DNA of 64,000 bases from JAGPDF01 sp052035735 (GTDB lineage: Bacteria; Acidobacteriota; Thermoanaerobaculia; Multivoradales; JAGPDF01), in assembly GCA_052035735.1 (NCBI GenBank), contig JBPOHI010000112.1:4043-68042 (forward strand), in the 5' to 3' direction. Below are positions 7,801-15,572 of this stretch, one piece after another; the stretch's first letter is position 1; every line of letters begins with the position of its first letter. The position numbers were made by a program, and so were the translations under genes. The notes below the pieces were generated by a model, which was given only the letters and a program-made list of their open reading frames with translations, searched no databases and was not told the origin of the DNA.

Positions 7801-8724
7801 TCAGTCTTTCGAGAAGTAGTCCTCGCTCTGGTAGGCGCCGGTCGACTCCTTGACCAGCTGCATGAGCAGATCGTTGGCGAGGGTCGACGCGCCGAGCCGG
7901 AAGAGCTGCGGCGTCAGCCAGGCGTCGCCCAGGGTCTCCTTGACCAGGACCAGAAGGTGCAGCGCCTGCTTCGTCGTGCGAACGCCGCCGGCAGGCTTCA
8001 TCCCGATCTTCCTGCCGGTGGCGAGAAAGTGGTCGCGGATCGCCTCGAGCATCACCAGGACCACTCCCGGCGTCGCCGCGGGCTGGATCTTGCCGGTCGA
8101 AGTCTTGATGAAATCGGCGCCGGAGGCGATGGCGAGATCCGAAGCGCGGCGGACGTTGTCGTAGGTGAGAAGCTCACCGGTTTCGAGAATGACCTTGAGA
8201 TGCGCCCGGCCACAGGCCTCCTTGATCGCGGCGATCTCGTCGGCGACCTGCGCGAACTCGCCCGACAGGAAGGCGCCACGGTCGATGACCATATCGACCT
8301 CGTCGGCGCCGGCCTCGACGGCGCGGCGGGTCTCGTCGAGCTTGATCGCGAGCGGCACGAGGCCCGAGGGGAATCCGGTCGCGACCGACGCAACCTGGAT
8401 CGAGGTCCCCGCCAGGCCGCGCCGAGCGACGGCCACGAAGTTGGGATAGACGCAGACGGCCGCGACCGGCGGGACGCTGGCGTCGCCGGGCAGCGGATGG
8501 CGCGCCTTCTGACAGAGCTGCAGAACCTTGCCCGCCGAGTCCTTGCCCTCGAGCGTCGTGAGATCGATCATCGAGATCGCCAGGCGGATTCCGGCCCGCT
8601 TGGCCTCCTTCTTGATCGACCGCTTGGCGAGCGCGGCGGCGCGCTCCTCGATGCCGACGGCATCGACGCTGGGGGACCGAGGCGGGCCGGCGTATGAGGA
8701 GTGAATCGGCAATGGACCTGACAT
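7801..8724 (-). CDS. deoC: Deoxyribose-phosphate aldolase
   Basis: A 307-residue class I aldolase that cleaves 2-deoxyribose-5-phosphate to glyceraldehyde-3-phosphate and acetaldehyde in nucleoside breakdown. Visible active-site strands: ADEVDMVIDRGAFLSG with the catalytic Asp, LKVILETGELLTYD with the proton-relay Lys, and ADFIKTSTGK with the Schiff-base Lys. GGVRTTKQAL forms the phosphate-binding end. The length is that of the longer DeoC subgroup with a 60-residue N-terminal extension. The ATG at 8724 has a TAGAGT hexamer 9 nt upstream, so its leader would be very short. Confidence 0.95.
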   Translation of the reverse strand: MSGPLPIHSSYAGPPRSPSVDAVGIEERAAALAKRSIKKEAKRAGIRLAISMIDLTTLEGKDSAGKVLQLCQKARHPLPGDASVPPVAAVCVYPNFVAVARRGLAGTSIQVASVATGFPSGLVPLAIKLDETRRAVEAGADEVDMVIDRGAFLSGEFAQVADEIAAIKEACGRAHLKVILETGELLTYDNVRRASDLAIASGADFIKTSTGKIQPAATPGVVLVMLEAIRDHFLATGRKIGMKPAGGVRTTKQALHLLVLVKETLGDAWLTPQLFRLGASTLANDLLMQLVKESTGAYQSEDYFSKD

Positions 8725-8857
8725 TTCATCTGCACTCTATCGCGCTCCGGCGGCCCCACCCATGGGGGCGGCCGGCAGACCACCCGATCCGGGGTTCTCC
8801 GGCGCGCTGACTTGGATCATGGTCCCCTTCGCCGTGCGCGGGAGGCGCTACCGCCCA

Positions 8858-9061
8858 ATGTCCACGAAGAACATCAGCCACTGGGACCGCATCGTCCGGA
8901 TCGCCATCGGGCTGGCCATGCTGCTCGCCGCTTCGACTGGCGCCGTCGAGGGCGTGTGGCGGGTCGGTCTGTTGCTGTTCGCCTGGGTGCCGCTCGTCAC
9001 CGGCGCCTTCGGCTGGGATCCGATATACGCTCTGCTGCGTATCGGATCCCATCGCGAGTGA
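8858..9061 (+). CDS. DUF2892-type small inner-membrane protein
   Basis: A 67-residue protein with the DUF2892 pattern: DRIVRIAIGLAMLLAA as a first membrane helix and VGLLLFAWVPLVTGAFGWDP as a second, ending CPLY-like DPIYALL. Members of this family are small two-helix membrane proteins, often near sulfur-transfer or redox genes; their function is not settled. The ATG at 8858 starts in-frame just before the family pattern. The stop overlaps the GTG of the sensor kinase by 4 nt, and a strong inverted repeat lies in its last codons. Confidence 0.8.
   Translation: MSTKNISHWDRIVRIAIGLAMLLAASTGAVEGVWRVGLLLFAWVPLVTGAFGWDPIYALLRIGSHRE
9015..9050 (+). promoter_or_regulatory. Strong inverted repeat before the sensor-kinase start
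   Basis: GGGATCCGATA (9015-9025) pairs perfectly with TATCGGATCCC (9040-9050). Three further pairs close a 6-nt loop after a TA bulge. The right arm covers the region where a ribosome binding site for the GTG at 9058 would lie, so translation of the upstream gene may be needed to open it. Confidence 0.5.
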
Positions 9062-10515
9062 CTGCCCAGACCCTCTCTCCCCACTCCACCGCTTCCGGGC
9101 CTGCGCCCGATCCGGTGGAGCCGCAGAGGTTCGCCACCGATCAGGACGATGTCGCACGGCCGCCGACGATTCGCCGGCTGAAGTGGATCGCGCTCGGCGC
9201 CGCCGTGGCCTTCGTGCTGGTCCTCGAGTCGGCGCGCAACGCACTTTTCCCCTACCTTTCGGGTTGGGGCGCGAATCTCCTGCTCGACGTCTTCGTCTTC
9301 GTCGCGACCCTCTTTCTGCTCGGCGGTGTCTTCGATGTCATCGAGCGCTTCCACGCCCAGCTCGAGCGCAAGAACCGCGAGCTCGCCGCCCTCCGCCAGG
9401 CGGGCCTGCTGATCTTCTCCGATCTCTCCGAAGAGGTCGTGCTGCAGGCGGTTGTCGACCAGGCGCGGATGCTCATCGCCACGAAGTACGGCGCGCTCTC
9501 GGTGATGAACGAGAAGGGCGGCATCGCCGCGTTCATCACCTCCGGCATCGACCCGCATCAGCGCCAGGCGATCGGCGCTCCACCGGTAGGCAAGGGTCTG
9601 CTCGGGATTCCGCTCCACCACGGCACGCCGCTCAGGGTGGGCGATCTGCGCGGACACCCGGACAGTGCCGGCTTCCCGGCCAATCATCCATCGATGAAGT
9701 CGCTGCTCGCCGTGCCGCTGCCGACCAAGCCGCCCTTCCGCGGCAACCTCTACCTCTGCGACAAGCTCGACGGCGGCGCCTTCGACCGCAACGACGAGGA
9801 GACGCTGGAGCGCTTCGCAGTGAGCGCCGCGATCGCGATCGACAACGCCGAGATGCACCGGCGCAGCAGCGAGCTCGCGGTCGCCGAGGAGCGCCTGCGC
9901 CTCGCGCACGAGATGCACGACGGCCTGGCGCAGGTTCTGGCCTACGTCAACACCAAGGCGCAGGCCGTCCAGGGCTACCTGCGCAGCGGCAGGCTGCAGG
10001 AAGCCGACAGTCAGCTCGATCAGCTGGCTTCGGCGGCGCGCGAGGTCTACTCCGACGTCCGAGAGGGCATCGTCGGCCTGCGTCTCGCCGCCAATCCCGA
10101 CCTCGACTTCGGCGCCGCGCTCGCCACGTTCGTCGAAAAGTGGGAGACCGAGACGGGTATCGACGCGACGTTCGTCGCCGAAGGTGCGCCGATCCTCACT
10201 CCCGGCGCCGAGCTGCAGCTCCTGCGCATGACCCAGGAGGCGCTGGCCAACGCCCGCAAGCACTCGCGCGCCGACCTGGTCCAGGTGAGCCTGCGCCAGC
10301 TGCCGACCGGTCTCGAGCTGGTGGTGTCGGACGACGGCGCCGGCTTCGACCCGACGGTACCGGCGCGCGGCGAATTCCCCCACTTTGGCCTGCTCACCAT
10401 CCGGGAACGCGCCGAGAGTATCGGCGCCCAGGTCGAGCTCCAGACCGCCCCTGGCAAGGGAACCCGCTGGACGTTTAGACTTCCCACTCCGATCGACGCC
10501 CGGGAGGCACCATGA
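9058..10515 (+). CDS. GAF-domain sensor histidine kinase (NarX/DevS-like, HisKA_3)
   Basis: A 485-residue membrane kinase. Two membrane helices lie at about 44-64 and 75-97, followed by a short coiled linker. A GAF domain (about 130-275) follows whose wording resembles the mycobacterial DevS/DosT type: KYGALSVMNEKGG, GKGLLGIPL, FPANHPSMKSLLAVPL, GNLYLCDK. The HisKA_3 dimerisation helix has the phospho-acceptor His287 in EMHDGLAQ, and the ATPase domain shows the N-box ALANARKHS and the G-box DDGAGFDP. His210 in the HPSM stretch falls where DosS/DosT have their haem-contacting region. It overlaps both neighbours by 4 nt and should phosphorylate the regulator encoded next. Confidence 0.9.
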   Translation: MTAQTLSPHSTASGPAPDPVEPQRFATDQDDVARPPTIRRLKWIALGAAVAFVLVLESARNALFPYLSGWGANLLLDVFVFVATLFLLGGVFDVIERFHAQLERKNRELAALRQAGLLIFSDLSEEVVLQAVVDQARMLIATKYGALSVMNEKGGIAAFITSGIDPHQRQAIGAPPVGKGLLGIPLHHGTPLRVGDLRGHPDSAGFPANHPSMKSLLAVPLPTKPPFRGNLYLCDKLDGGAFDRNDEETLERFAVSAAIAIDNAEMHRRSSELAVAEERLRLAHEMHDGLAQVLAYVNTKAQAVQGYLRSGRLQEADSQLDQLASAAREVYSDVREGIVGLRLAANPDLDFGAALATFVEKWETETGIDATFVAEGAPILTPGAELQLLRMTQEALANARKHSRADLVQVSLRQLPTGLELVVSDDGAGFDPTVPARGEFPHFGLLTIRERAESIGAQVELQTAPGKGTRWTFRLPTPIDAREAP

Positions 10516-11171
10516 GAATCCTCATTGCAGACGATCACGCCCTTTTCCGTGACAGCCTGAAGAGCCTCCTCGAGAGCCGCGGTCACGAGGTCGTGGGCGA
10601 GGCCCGGAACGGCCGCGAGGCGGTCGAGCTCGGCAAGCGTCTGCGCCCCGAGGTGATCCTGATGGACCTCGCCATGCCCGAGCTCGACGGCATCGCCGCC
10701 ACCCGGGCGCTCAAGACCGAGGCCCCCGAGGTCAAGGTGGTCGTGCTCACCGCCTCCGAGGACGACGCTCCCCTGTTCGAGGCGATCAAGTCGGGCGCCC
10801 AGGGCTACATGCAGAAGAACCTCGAGTCGGCCTCGTTCTTCGCCCTTCTCGACGGCGTGACCCGCGGCGAGCCGGCGCTCACCCCCGGCCTCGCCCGGCG
10901 CGTCCTCGCCGAGTTCGCGCAGCCGCGGCGCAGCGCCGAGAAGGAACGCCATCCCGACGACCTGACGGAGCGCGAACGCGAAGTCCTCGAGCTGCTCGTC
11001 CGCGGCGTGACGTCGAACCGCAAGCTCGCCAAAGAGCTCAACGTCAGCGAGAACACGGTCAAGTTCCACTTGCGCAACATTCTCGAGAAGCTCCACCTCA
11101 ACAACCGGGCCGAAGCGGTGGGTTACGCCCTGCGTCACCGGATGGTGGATCTGCCCGAAGACTCCGAGTAG
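10512..11171 (+). CDS. NarL/FixJ-family response regulator with LuxR-type HTH
   Basis: A 219-residue two-domain regulator. The receiver has the acidic pair at Asp7-Asp8, the phospho-acceptor Asp52 in LMDLAMPELDG, Thr80 and Lys102. The C-terminal LuxR helix-turn-helix reads LTEREREVLELLVRG, SNRKLAKELNVSENTVKFH and LEKLHLNNRAEAV. It is the cognate partner of the upstream kinase: its ATG overlaps the kinase TGA by 4 nt. The targets are not shown by the sequence. Confidence 0.95.
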   Translation: MRILIADDHALFRDSLKSLLESRGHEVVGEARNGREAVELGKRLRPEVILMDLAMPELDGIAATRALKTEAPEVKVVVLTASEDDAPLFEAIKSGAQGYMQKNLESASFFALLDGVTRGEPALTPGLARRVLAEFAQPRRSAEKERHPDDLTEREREVLELLVRGVTSNRKLAKELNVSENTVKFHLRNILEKLHLNNRAEAVGYALRHRMVDLPEDSE

Positions 11172-11199
11172 GCAGGCCGCGCCGGCGCGAGCGGGCGGC

Positions 11200-11418
11200 T
11201 CAGTCGGCGACCGAGGGCACTCGCCCCGCTTCGTTCAGCCGGGCCTCGAATCCTCCACAGGTGGCGACCGGCAGCCCCGGATAGCGCGCGAAGCGCGCGT
11301 CGGTGTCGGCGCGCGCGCAGCGCAGGAAGGCGCTGCGCCTCGAACGCAGGACTTCGCCGTGGCGGCATTCGGCACACAGACCGGTGCGGCGGGGGTCGAG
11401 CTCCGCAGGCGCGCTCAT
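11200..11418 (-). CDS. Small conserved Cys-rich protein, overlapping the CLC gene
   Basis: A 72-residue protein with a pattern I have met in many bacterial genomes but without a known function: GLCAECRH, a Ser/Arg-rich stretch, FLRCARA, DARFARYPGLPV and a final CGGFE. The four Cys in C-x2-C, C and C positions could bind a metal. Its ATG overlaps the stop of the CLC gene by 4 nt, so the two are translationally coupled. Confidence 0.7.
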   Translation of the reverse strand: MSAPAELDPRRTGLCAECRHGEVLRSRRSAFLRCARADTDARFARYPGLPVATCGGFEARLNEAGRVPSVAD

Positions 11419-13538
11419 CCGCGGCCGAGACTCCCGCCGGACTCCACCTCCGGCTCGAAGCGCCCGGCGGAGAGCGCCTCGACGCGCTTCGTCGGCCCGA
11501 GCACCACCAGCTCGTCACCGTAGCCGACGACCGTCGTCGCATCAGGGACGATCCACTCCGGCCCGGCCGCTCCGGGACGCTTGATCTCGATCACCCGCAC
11601 CGCGTAGCGCTGTGGCAACGAGCACTCGGCGAGGGTTCTGCCGGCGAGCTCTTCGGTCACGGCGATCGACCGCAGCGAGAAGTCGGGCGGGAGCTCGACG
11701 GCCGTGCCGGCCGAGCCCGGCTGATCGCTGGCGACGAAGGTGGACAGAACCGCCGGCCGGCCGAGAACCTCCTGGGCATAGACCGCCAAGAGGTCACGCT
11801 TGGTCACTACACCGCGGAACGTGCCGTCCTCCGCCAGCACCGGCAGGCGCTCGAAGTCGCTGCGCGCGAAGTCCTCGGCGGCGCGATGCAGGCGATCCGC
11901 GATCCCGAGCGTGGTGGTCACCGGCGCCATCAGGTCGTGCGCCAGAACCACGGAGAGCGACTCGGTCTCGCGCAGCGAGTGCTTGATGTCGTGCAACGAG
12001 ACGAAGCCGACGAGCCTCTTCGCGCCATCGACGACGAACAGGCGGTGGCGTTTGGTGCCGAGGAAGCGCTCGACCACTTCGGCATAGGTGGCGGACGGCA
12101 GGAGGGTCTCGCGGTCGTCACGCACGAGGTCGGCGACACGCAGGCCGGCGAGCGCCGCCTCCTCCATCCGCCACGAGAGCTCGACCCCGCGGCGCTCGAG
12201 CGGCTCGGTATAGATCGAATAGGGATAGAGCCGCTTCGCCACCATGCTGGAGACGATCGAGGCGATCATCAGCGGCAGGATGAGATCGTAGTTGCCGGTG
12301 AGCTCGAAGAGGATGAGGATCGCCGACAGCGGCGCGTGCGAGCTCCCTGCCGCGACCGCGGCCATGCCGACCGCGGCGTACGAACCCGAGGAGGCGGTGG
12401 CGTGCGGAAAGGCAGAGTGGACGAGCTCGCCGTAGGCTCCGCCGACCAGCGCGCCGAAACAGAGCGACGGCGTGAAGTGTCCGCCGGGACAGCCGCTGCC
12501 GGCGGTGAGCGCGGTGGCGATGAGCTTGAGGCCGGCGAGCAGCGCGAGGAGGCGCCAGGGGATGCCCTCCTGGAGCGCCGCCGTGATGGTCGAAAAGCCG
12601 TTGCCCAGGACCTGCGGCCAGAAGAAGCCGAGACCGGCGAGGAGGGCCAGGCCGGCGATCGGGAGCACCGCCTCGGGGACGATGGCGACACGGCGGAAGA
12701 GGCGGGCGAAGAGGCGCACCCCGAGGACGAAGGCGACCGCCGCCAGCGCCCCGACCAGCCCGAGGCCGAAGTGGAAGGCGATCTCCCAGGGGCTGGCGAG
12801 GGCGTAGCCGGTCAACGGGTAGATCGGCGCCGCGCTCTCGGCGGCACGCGACAGCAACGTGGCCAGCACCGCCGCGACCACGATCGGCCCGAAGATCTCG
12901 AGCGCGAAGCTGCCGAGCACGACTTCCATGGCGAAGAGCGAGCCGCCGATCGGCACGTTGAACGCCGCGGCGAAACCGGCGGCGGTACCGCAGCCGAGGA
13001 GGATCTTGAGCCGCCGCGACGAGAGCCCGAAGCGCTGCCCCAAACCGGACGAGACCGCCGCGCCGAGGCGAAGCATCGGCCCCTCGCGGCCGAGCGAGCC
13101 GCCCGACCCGACGGTCGCGATTGCCGCCGCCGCCGAGTAGAGCACCGGCTTGATCGACAGCCGGCCGCCGTGCAGCGCCACCGCCTCGACGAGACTCGAG
13201 ACGCCGTGGGTCGCGAGCGGGGCTTTCGCCAGTCGTTGGAGGACGGCGACGAGAACGCCGCCGGTGAGGAGCGCGAGCAGGACACGCCAGCCGGAGAGGC
13301 CGGCGCGCACGGCGAACTCGAAGTTCGGGGTGTATCCCCAGAGGAGCACGCGCAGGCCTTCGGAGAGACGCTGCACGATGACCGCGAGGGCTCCGGCGAC
13401 GAGCCCGACGGTGGGCACCAGCGCGAAGAAGATCCGGTCCTCGCGGGTCGAGAGAGCGAAACGCCGCGAGACGACGAACTCGACCCGCCGAAAGGCCCTG
13501 CGCATCCACCGGGCAACCCCGGAGCGGGAGAGCGTCAT
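11415..13538 (-). CDS. CLC-family chloride channel/antiporter with CBS pair and TrkA_C domain
   Basis: A 707-residue membrane protein: CLC core (about 30-445), two CBS domains (about 470-595) and a C-terminal TrkA_C-like domain (about 620-695). Chloride-path motifs are GSLGREGP with the external gating Glu152 and GGHFTPSL. The first filter motif reads THGVS instead of GSGIP. At the position of the inner proton Glu203 of E. coli ClC-ec1 there is Val206, next to Glu205 in LFAMEVV. Val at this site is found in eukaryotic CLC channels, so this may be a channel rather than a 2Cl-/H+ exchanger. CBS and TrkA_C parts suggest control by nucleotides. The ATG at 13538 was chosen at the family start. Confidence 0.92.
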   Translation of the reverse strand: MTLSRSGVARWMRRAFRRVEFVVSRRFALSTREDRIFFALVPTVGLVAGALAVIVQRLSEGLRVLLWGYTPNFEFAVRAGLSGWRVLLALLTGGVLVAVLQRLAKAPLATHGVSSLVEAVALHGGRLSIKPVLYSAAAAIATVGSGGSLGREGPMLRLGAAVSSGLGQRFGLSSRRLKILLGCGTAAGFAAAFNVPIGGSLFAMEVVLGSFALEIFGPIVVAAVLATLLSRAAESAAPIYPLTGYALASPWEIAFHFGLGLVGALAAVAFVLGVRLFARLFRRVAIVPEAVLPIAGLALLAGLGFFWPQVLGNGFSTITAALQEGIPWRLLALLAGLKLIATALTAGSGCPGGHFTPSLCFGALVGGAYGELVHSAFPHATASSGSYAAVGMAAVAAGSSHAPLSAILILFELTGNYDLILPLMIASIVSSMVAKRLYPYSIYTEPLERRGVELSWRMEEAALAGLRVADLVRDDRETLLPSATYAEVVERFLGTKRHRLFVVDGAKRLVGFVSLHDIKHSLRETESLSVVLAHDLMAPVTTTLGIADRLHRAAEDFARSDFERLPVLAEDGTFRGVVTKRDLLAVYAQEVLGRPAVLSTFVASDQPGSAGTAVELPPDFSLRSIAVTEELAGRTLAECSLPQRYAVRVIEIKRPGAAGPEWIVPDATTVVGYGDELVVLGPTKRVEALSAGRFEPEVESGGSLGRG

Positions 13539-13554
13539 GAAGCTCCGGAATGTA

Positions 13555-14265
13555 TCAGGGTCGCTCGTCGAGCTTCTGCAGCGCCTCGCGGGAGTACTTG
13601 ATCGGCACGACCGTCCGCCCTGTCCTGTCGATGTAGCCCCACAGCCCGCCGCTGATCTCGCTGTGGCCGTCTCCGTCGGGCTCCCCTGCCCGGCAGCCGA
13701 CACAGACCCTCGCCCGGCCTCCTTCGAAAGGGAAGCCCCAGTCGAAGCTCGGCGCGACGGCCACCGCGAGCTCGAGGTCGAGGTAGCCGACCTTCCTCTC
13801 TCCGTCGACCGTCCGGAGCGTGCGCACCAGCCCTTCGGAAAAATCGTCCGCCCAATTGTCGTAGGTCGGAACGCGCGCGCTCCTGCCGTCCGGGCGGACG
13901 TAGTAGAAGTGCTCCCCGAAGCGGACCAGAGCGAGCCCGTCCGCGTCGAAGTCGAGCGCCGCGAGATGCTCCGGCCGGAGCTCCGCCGTGCCGTCGCTCC
14001 GCTCGGTCCCGCAGTCGGTGAAGGAGGTCACCTCCCCCTCTCGCGCCAGGTGCCTCGACGAGGCTGCCGGCAAGCAAGAGCAAGCGGAGCCGCCGTCAGC
14101 GGCCAGAACCGCCGAGGGTGAGAGGCGCAGGGGCAGGAGGAGCGCGAGCGCCCCCCATCGCAGGCCGCGCGAAAGTGCCAGCCGTCTTGCGCGACTTGGC
14201 CGACCTGCGCGATCCCCTCCGCCGTCGAGCTTTCTCTTGCGACGCGCCAGACCTCGGAATGCCAT
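13555..14265 (-). CDS. Secreted WG-repeat-like protein
   Basis: A 236-residue protein with a signal peptide after a basic N-terminus (GALALLLPLRLSPSAVLAADGG). It has Cys residues in SACSCLP and VCVGCRAG, possibly disulfides, and a C-terminal GGLWGYIDRTGRTVVPIKY, the classic WG-repeat unit. Weaker relatives of the repeat (HFYYVRPDGRSARVPTYDNW and KVGYLDLE) precede it. WG-repeat proteins are usually exported and of unknown role. A GAGGAGAG Shine-Dalgarno precedes the ATG. It ends 16 nt before the CLC start and may share its transcript. Confidence 0.7.
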   Translation of the reverse strand: MAFRGLARRKRKLDGGGDRAGRPSRARRLALSRGLRWGALALLLPLRLSPSAVLAADGGSACSCLPAASSRHLAREGEVTSFTDCGTERSDGTAELRPEHLAALDFDADGLALVRFGEHFYYVRPDGRSARVPTYDNWADDFSEGLVRTLRTVDGERKVGYLDLELAVAVAPSFDWGFPFEGGRARVCVGCRAGEPDGDGHSEISGGLWGYIDRTGRTVVPIKYSREALQKLDERP

Positions 14266-14387
14266 TCGCTCTCTCCTCTTCCGGCAGCGCAGACTACGCC
14301 AGAGCGATCCCGAGCGGCGCCCTCCCCAGCTTGCCGCACCGCGGATGCAGCGCTATCGTGCCACCGCACCGCTGACCGTCTCGACAG

Positions 14388-14408
14388 GCCGGCGGGAGCG
14401 CCGCCGGC
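14388..14408 (+). promoter_or_regulatory. Perfect 8-bp stem-loop upstream of the PAP2 gene
   Basis: GCCGGCGG and CCGCCGGC enclose a GAGCG loop, 47 nt before the ATG at 14456. It could be a leader hairpin or an operator. Confidence 0.3.
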
Positions 14409-14455
14409 GCTGCGGTCGCGACTCTCGCATCGCGCGCCATTCCGGAGGTTGTCGG

Positions 14456-15559
14456 ATGACCGAAGAAGGGGCTCGACCGGAGGCGCTCGACGCGGCGCCG
14501 AAAGAGAGCGGTGACCTCCGCATCGCCACGCCTCGGCAATTCCTGCCGCGACTCTTCTGGTTCGAGCGCGTCGCGCTCGCGATGTTGCTGGCGACGGTCC
14601 TCTCCCTGTGGCTCCGCGGACGACCGGTCGACTCCGCGGCGATTCTCTACATCGCCAAGGTGGTCGCCAAGCGCCTGCCAGGGCTGCTGGTGGCCGGCCT
14701 TCTCTGCCAGCTCGCAGCGGCGGCCTGGCGCCGCGAAGTGCGCAGCTACCTGCGAGCCGCCGGCTCCCTTCAGAGTCTCCTGCTGTTGGCGCGCGCCTGG
14801 TTGGGCCTCGCCACCGTCACGTTCGCCTACACCTACCTCAAGGTGAGCGTTCCCCTGCTCCACGAGCGCCTCTTCGACGGCACCCTGGAGCGCCTCGATC
14901 GCGCGCTCCACTTGGGCTTCTCTCCCACCGTCTTTGCCGTCGAGCTGGTCGGCGGCACGGTCCTGGCTCCGCTGCTGGACATCTACTACCTGCTTTGGCT
15001 GACGACCATCCTGCTGTTCCAGAGTGCCACCTTCTGGTCGGTCTCCCTGCCGCGCCGGCGCAACTTCCTGCTCGCCTGCGGCTTGCTCTGGTTCGCTGGC
15101 GGCTGGGTCTATGTCGCGTTCCCCGCGCTGGGACCGTGCTACGCCACGCCCGAGGTCTATGCCGCAGTCAGGAGCGAGCTCCCCAACGCCTCGGCCCTGC
15201 AGGCGCGGCTCCGGCGAAATCACGAGCAGGTGGTCGCCAGCCGGGACGGACGCCGGCGCGACATTCAGCCGCTTCTGGCCGTCGCCGCCATGCCGTCGCT
15301 CCATGTCGGCGGGCACTGGCTGTTGGCGCTCTGGGCTCGTCGCCACGCGCGCCGCCTCTTCCTGCCGCTGGCGCTCGCTACCGGCCTGACCTTCCTGGGC
15401 TCCCTTGCTACAGGCTGGCACTGGGCCGTCGATGGCTACGCCGGGATGCTGCTCGCCTGGGCGGCGGTGGCGCTCGCCGACCGCTGGGAGCCCGTGCCCG
15501 CCGACGCGACGACCGCCACGGTCGAAGCTCCCCCGGAGATCGCGGGCGCCCCGGCCTGA
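14456..15559 (+). CDS. PAP2-like (inositolphosphotransferase-type) membrane protein
   Basis: A 367-residue protein with about seven membrane segments. The C-terminal half carries the PAP2 superfamily signature: PSLHVG (motif 2) and GWHWAVDGYAG (motif 3, with the catalytic His and Asp), set between helices. The order and the AFPALGPCYATP stretch resemble the PAP2 subgroup of inositolphosphotransferases. Such enzymes transfer or remove phosphate on membrane lipids, often phosphatidylinositol- or undecaprenyl-type; the real substrate is open. The start was chosen at the ATG preceded by GGAGG. Confidence 0.8.
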   Translation: MTEEGARPEALDAAPKESGDLRIATPRQFLPRLFWFERVALAMLLATVLSLWLRGRPVDSAAILYIAKVVAKRLPGLLVAGLLCQLAAAAWRREVRSYLRAAGSLQSLLLLARAWLGLATVTFAYTYLKVSVPLLHERLFDGTLERLDRALHLGFSPTVFAVELVGGTVLAPLLDIYYLLWLTTILLFQSATFWSVSLPRRRNFLLACGLLWFAGGWVYVAFPALGPCYATPEVYAAVRSELPNASALQARLRRNHEQVVASRDGRRRDIQPLLAVAAMPSLHVGGHWLLALWARRHARRLFLPLALATGLTFLGSLATGWHWAVDGYAGMLLAWAAVALADRWEPVPADATTATVEAPPEIAGAPA

Positions 15560-15572
15560 CGCTGCGCACGCC

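Noticed and set aside
11886..13601. Open frame of 571 codons on the plus strand, opposite the CLC gene
   Set aside because: Composition is Arg/Glu/Gly-rich without fold-like pattern, and the opposite strand has clear CLC, CBS and TrkA_C motifs.
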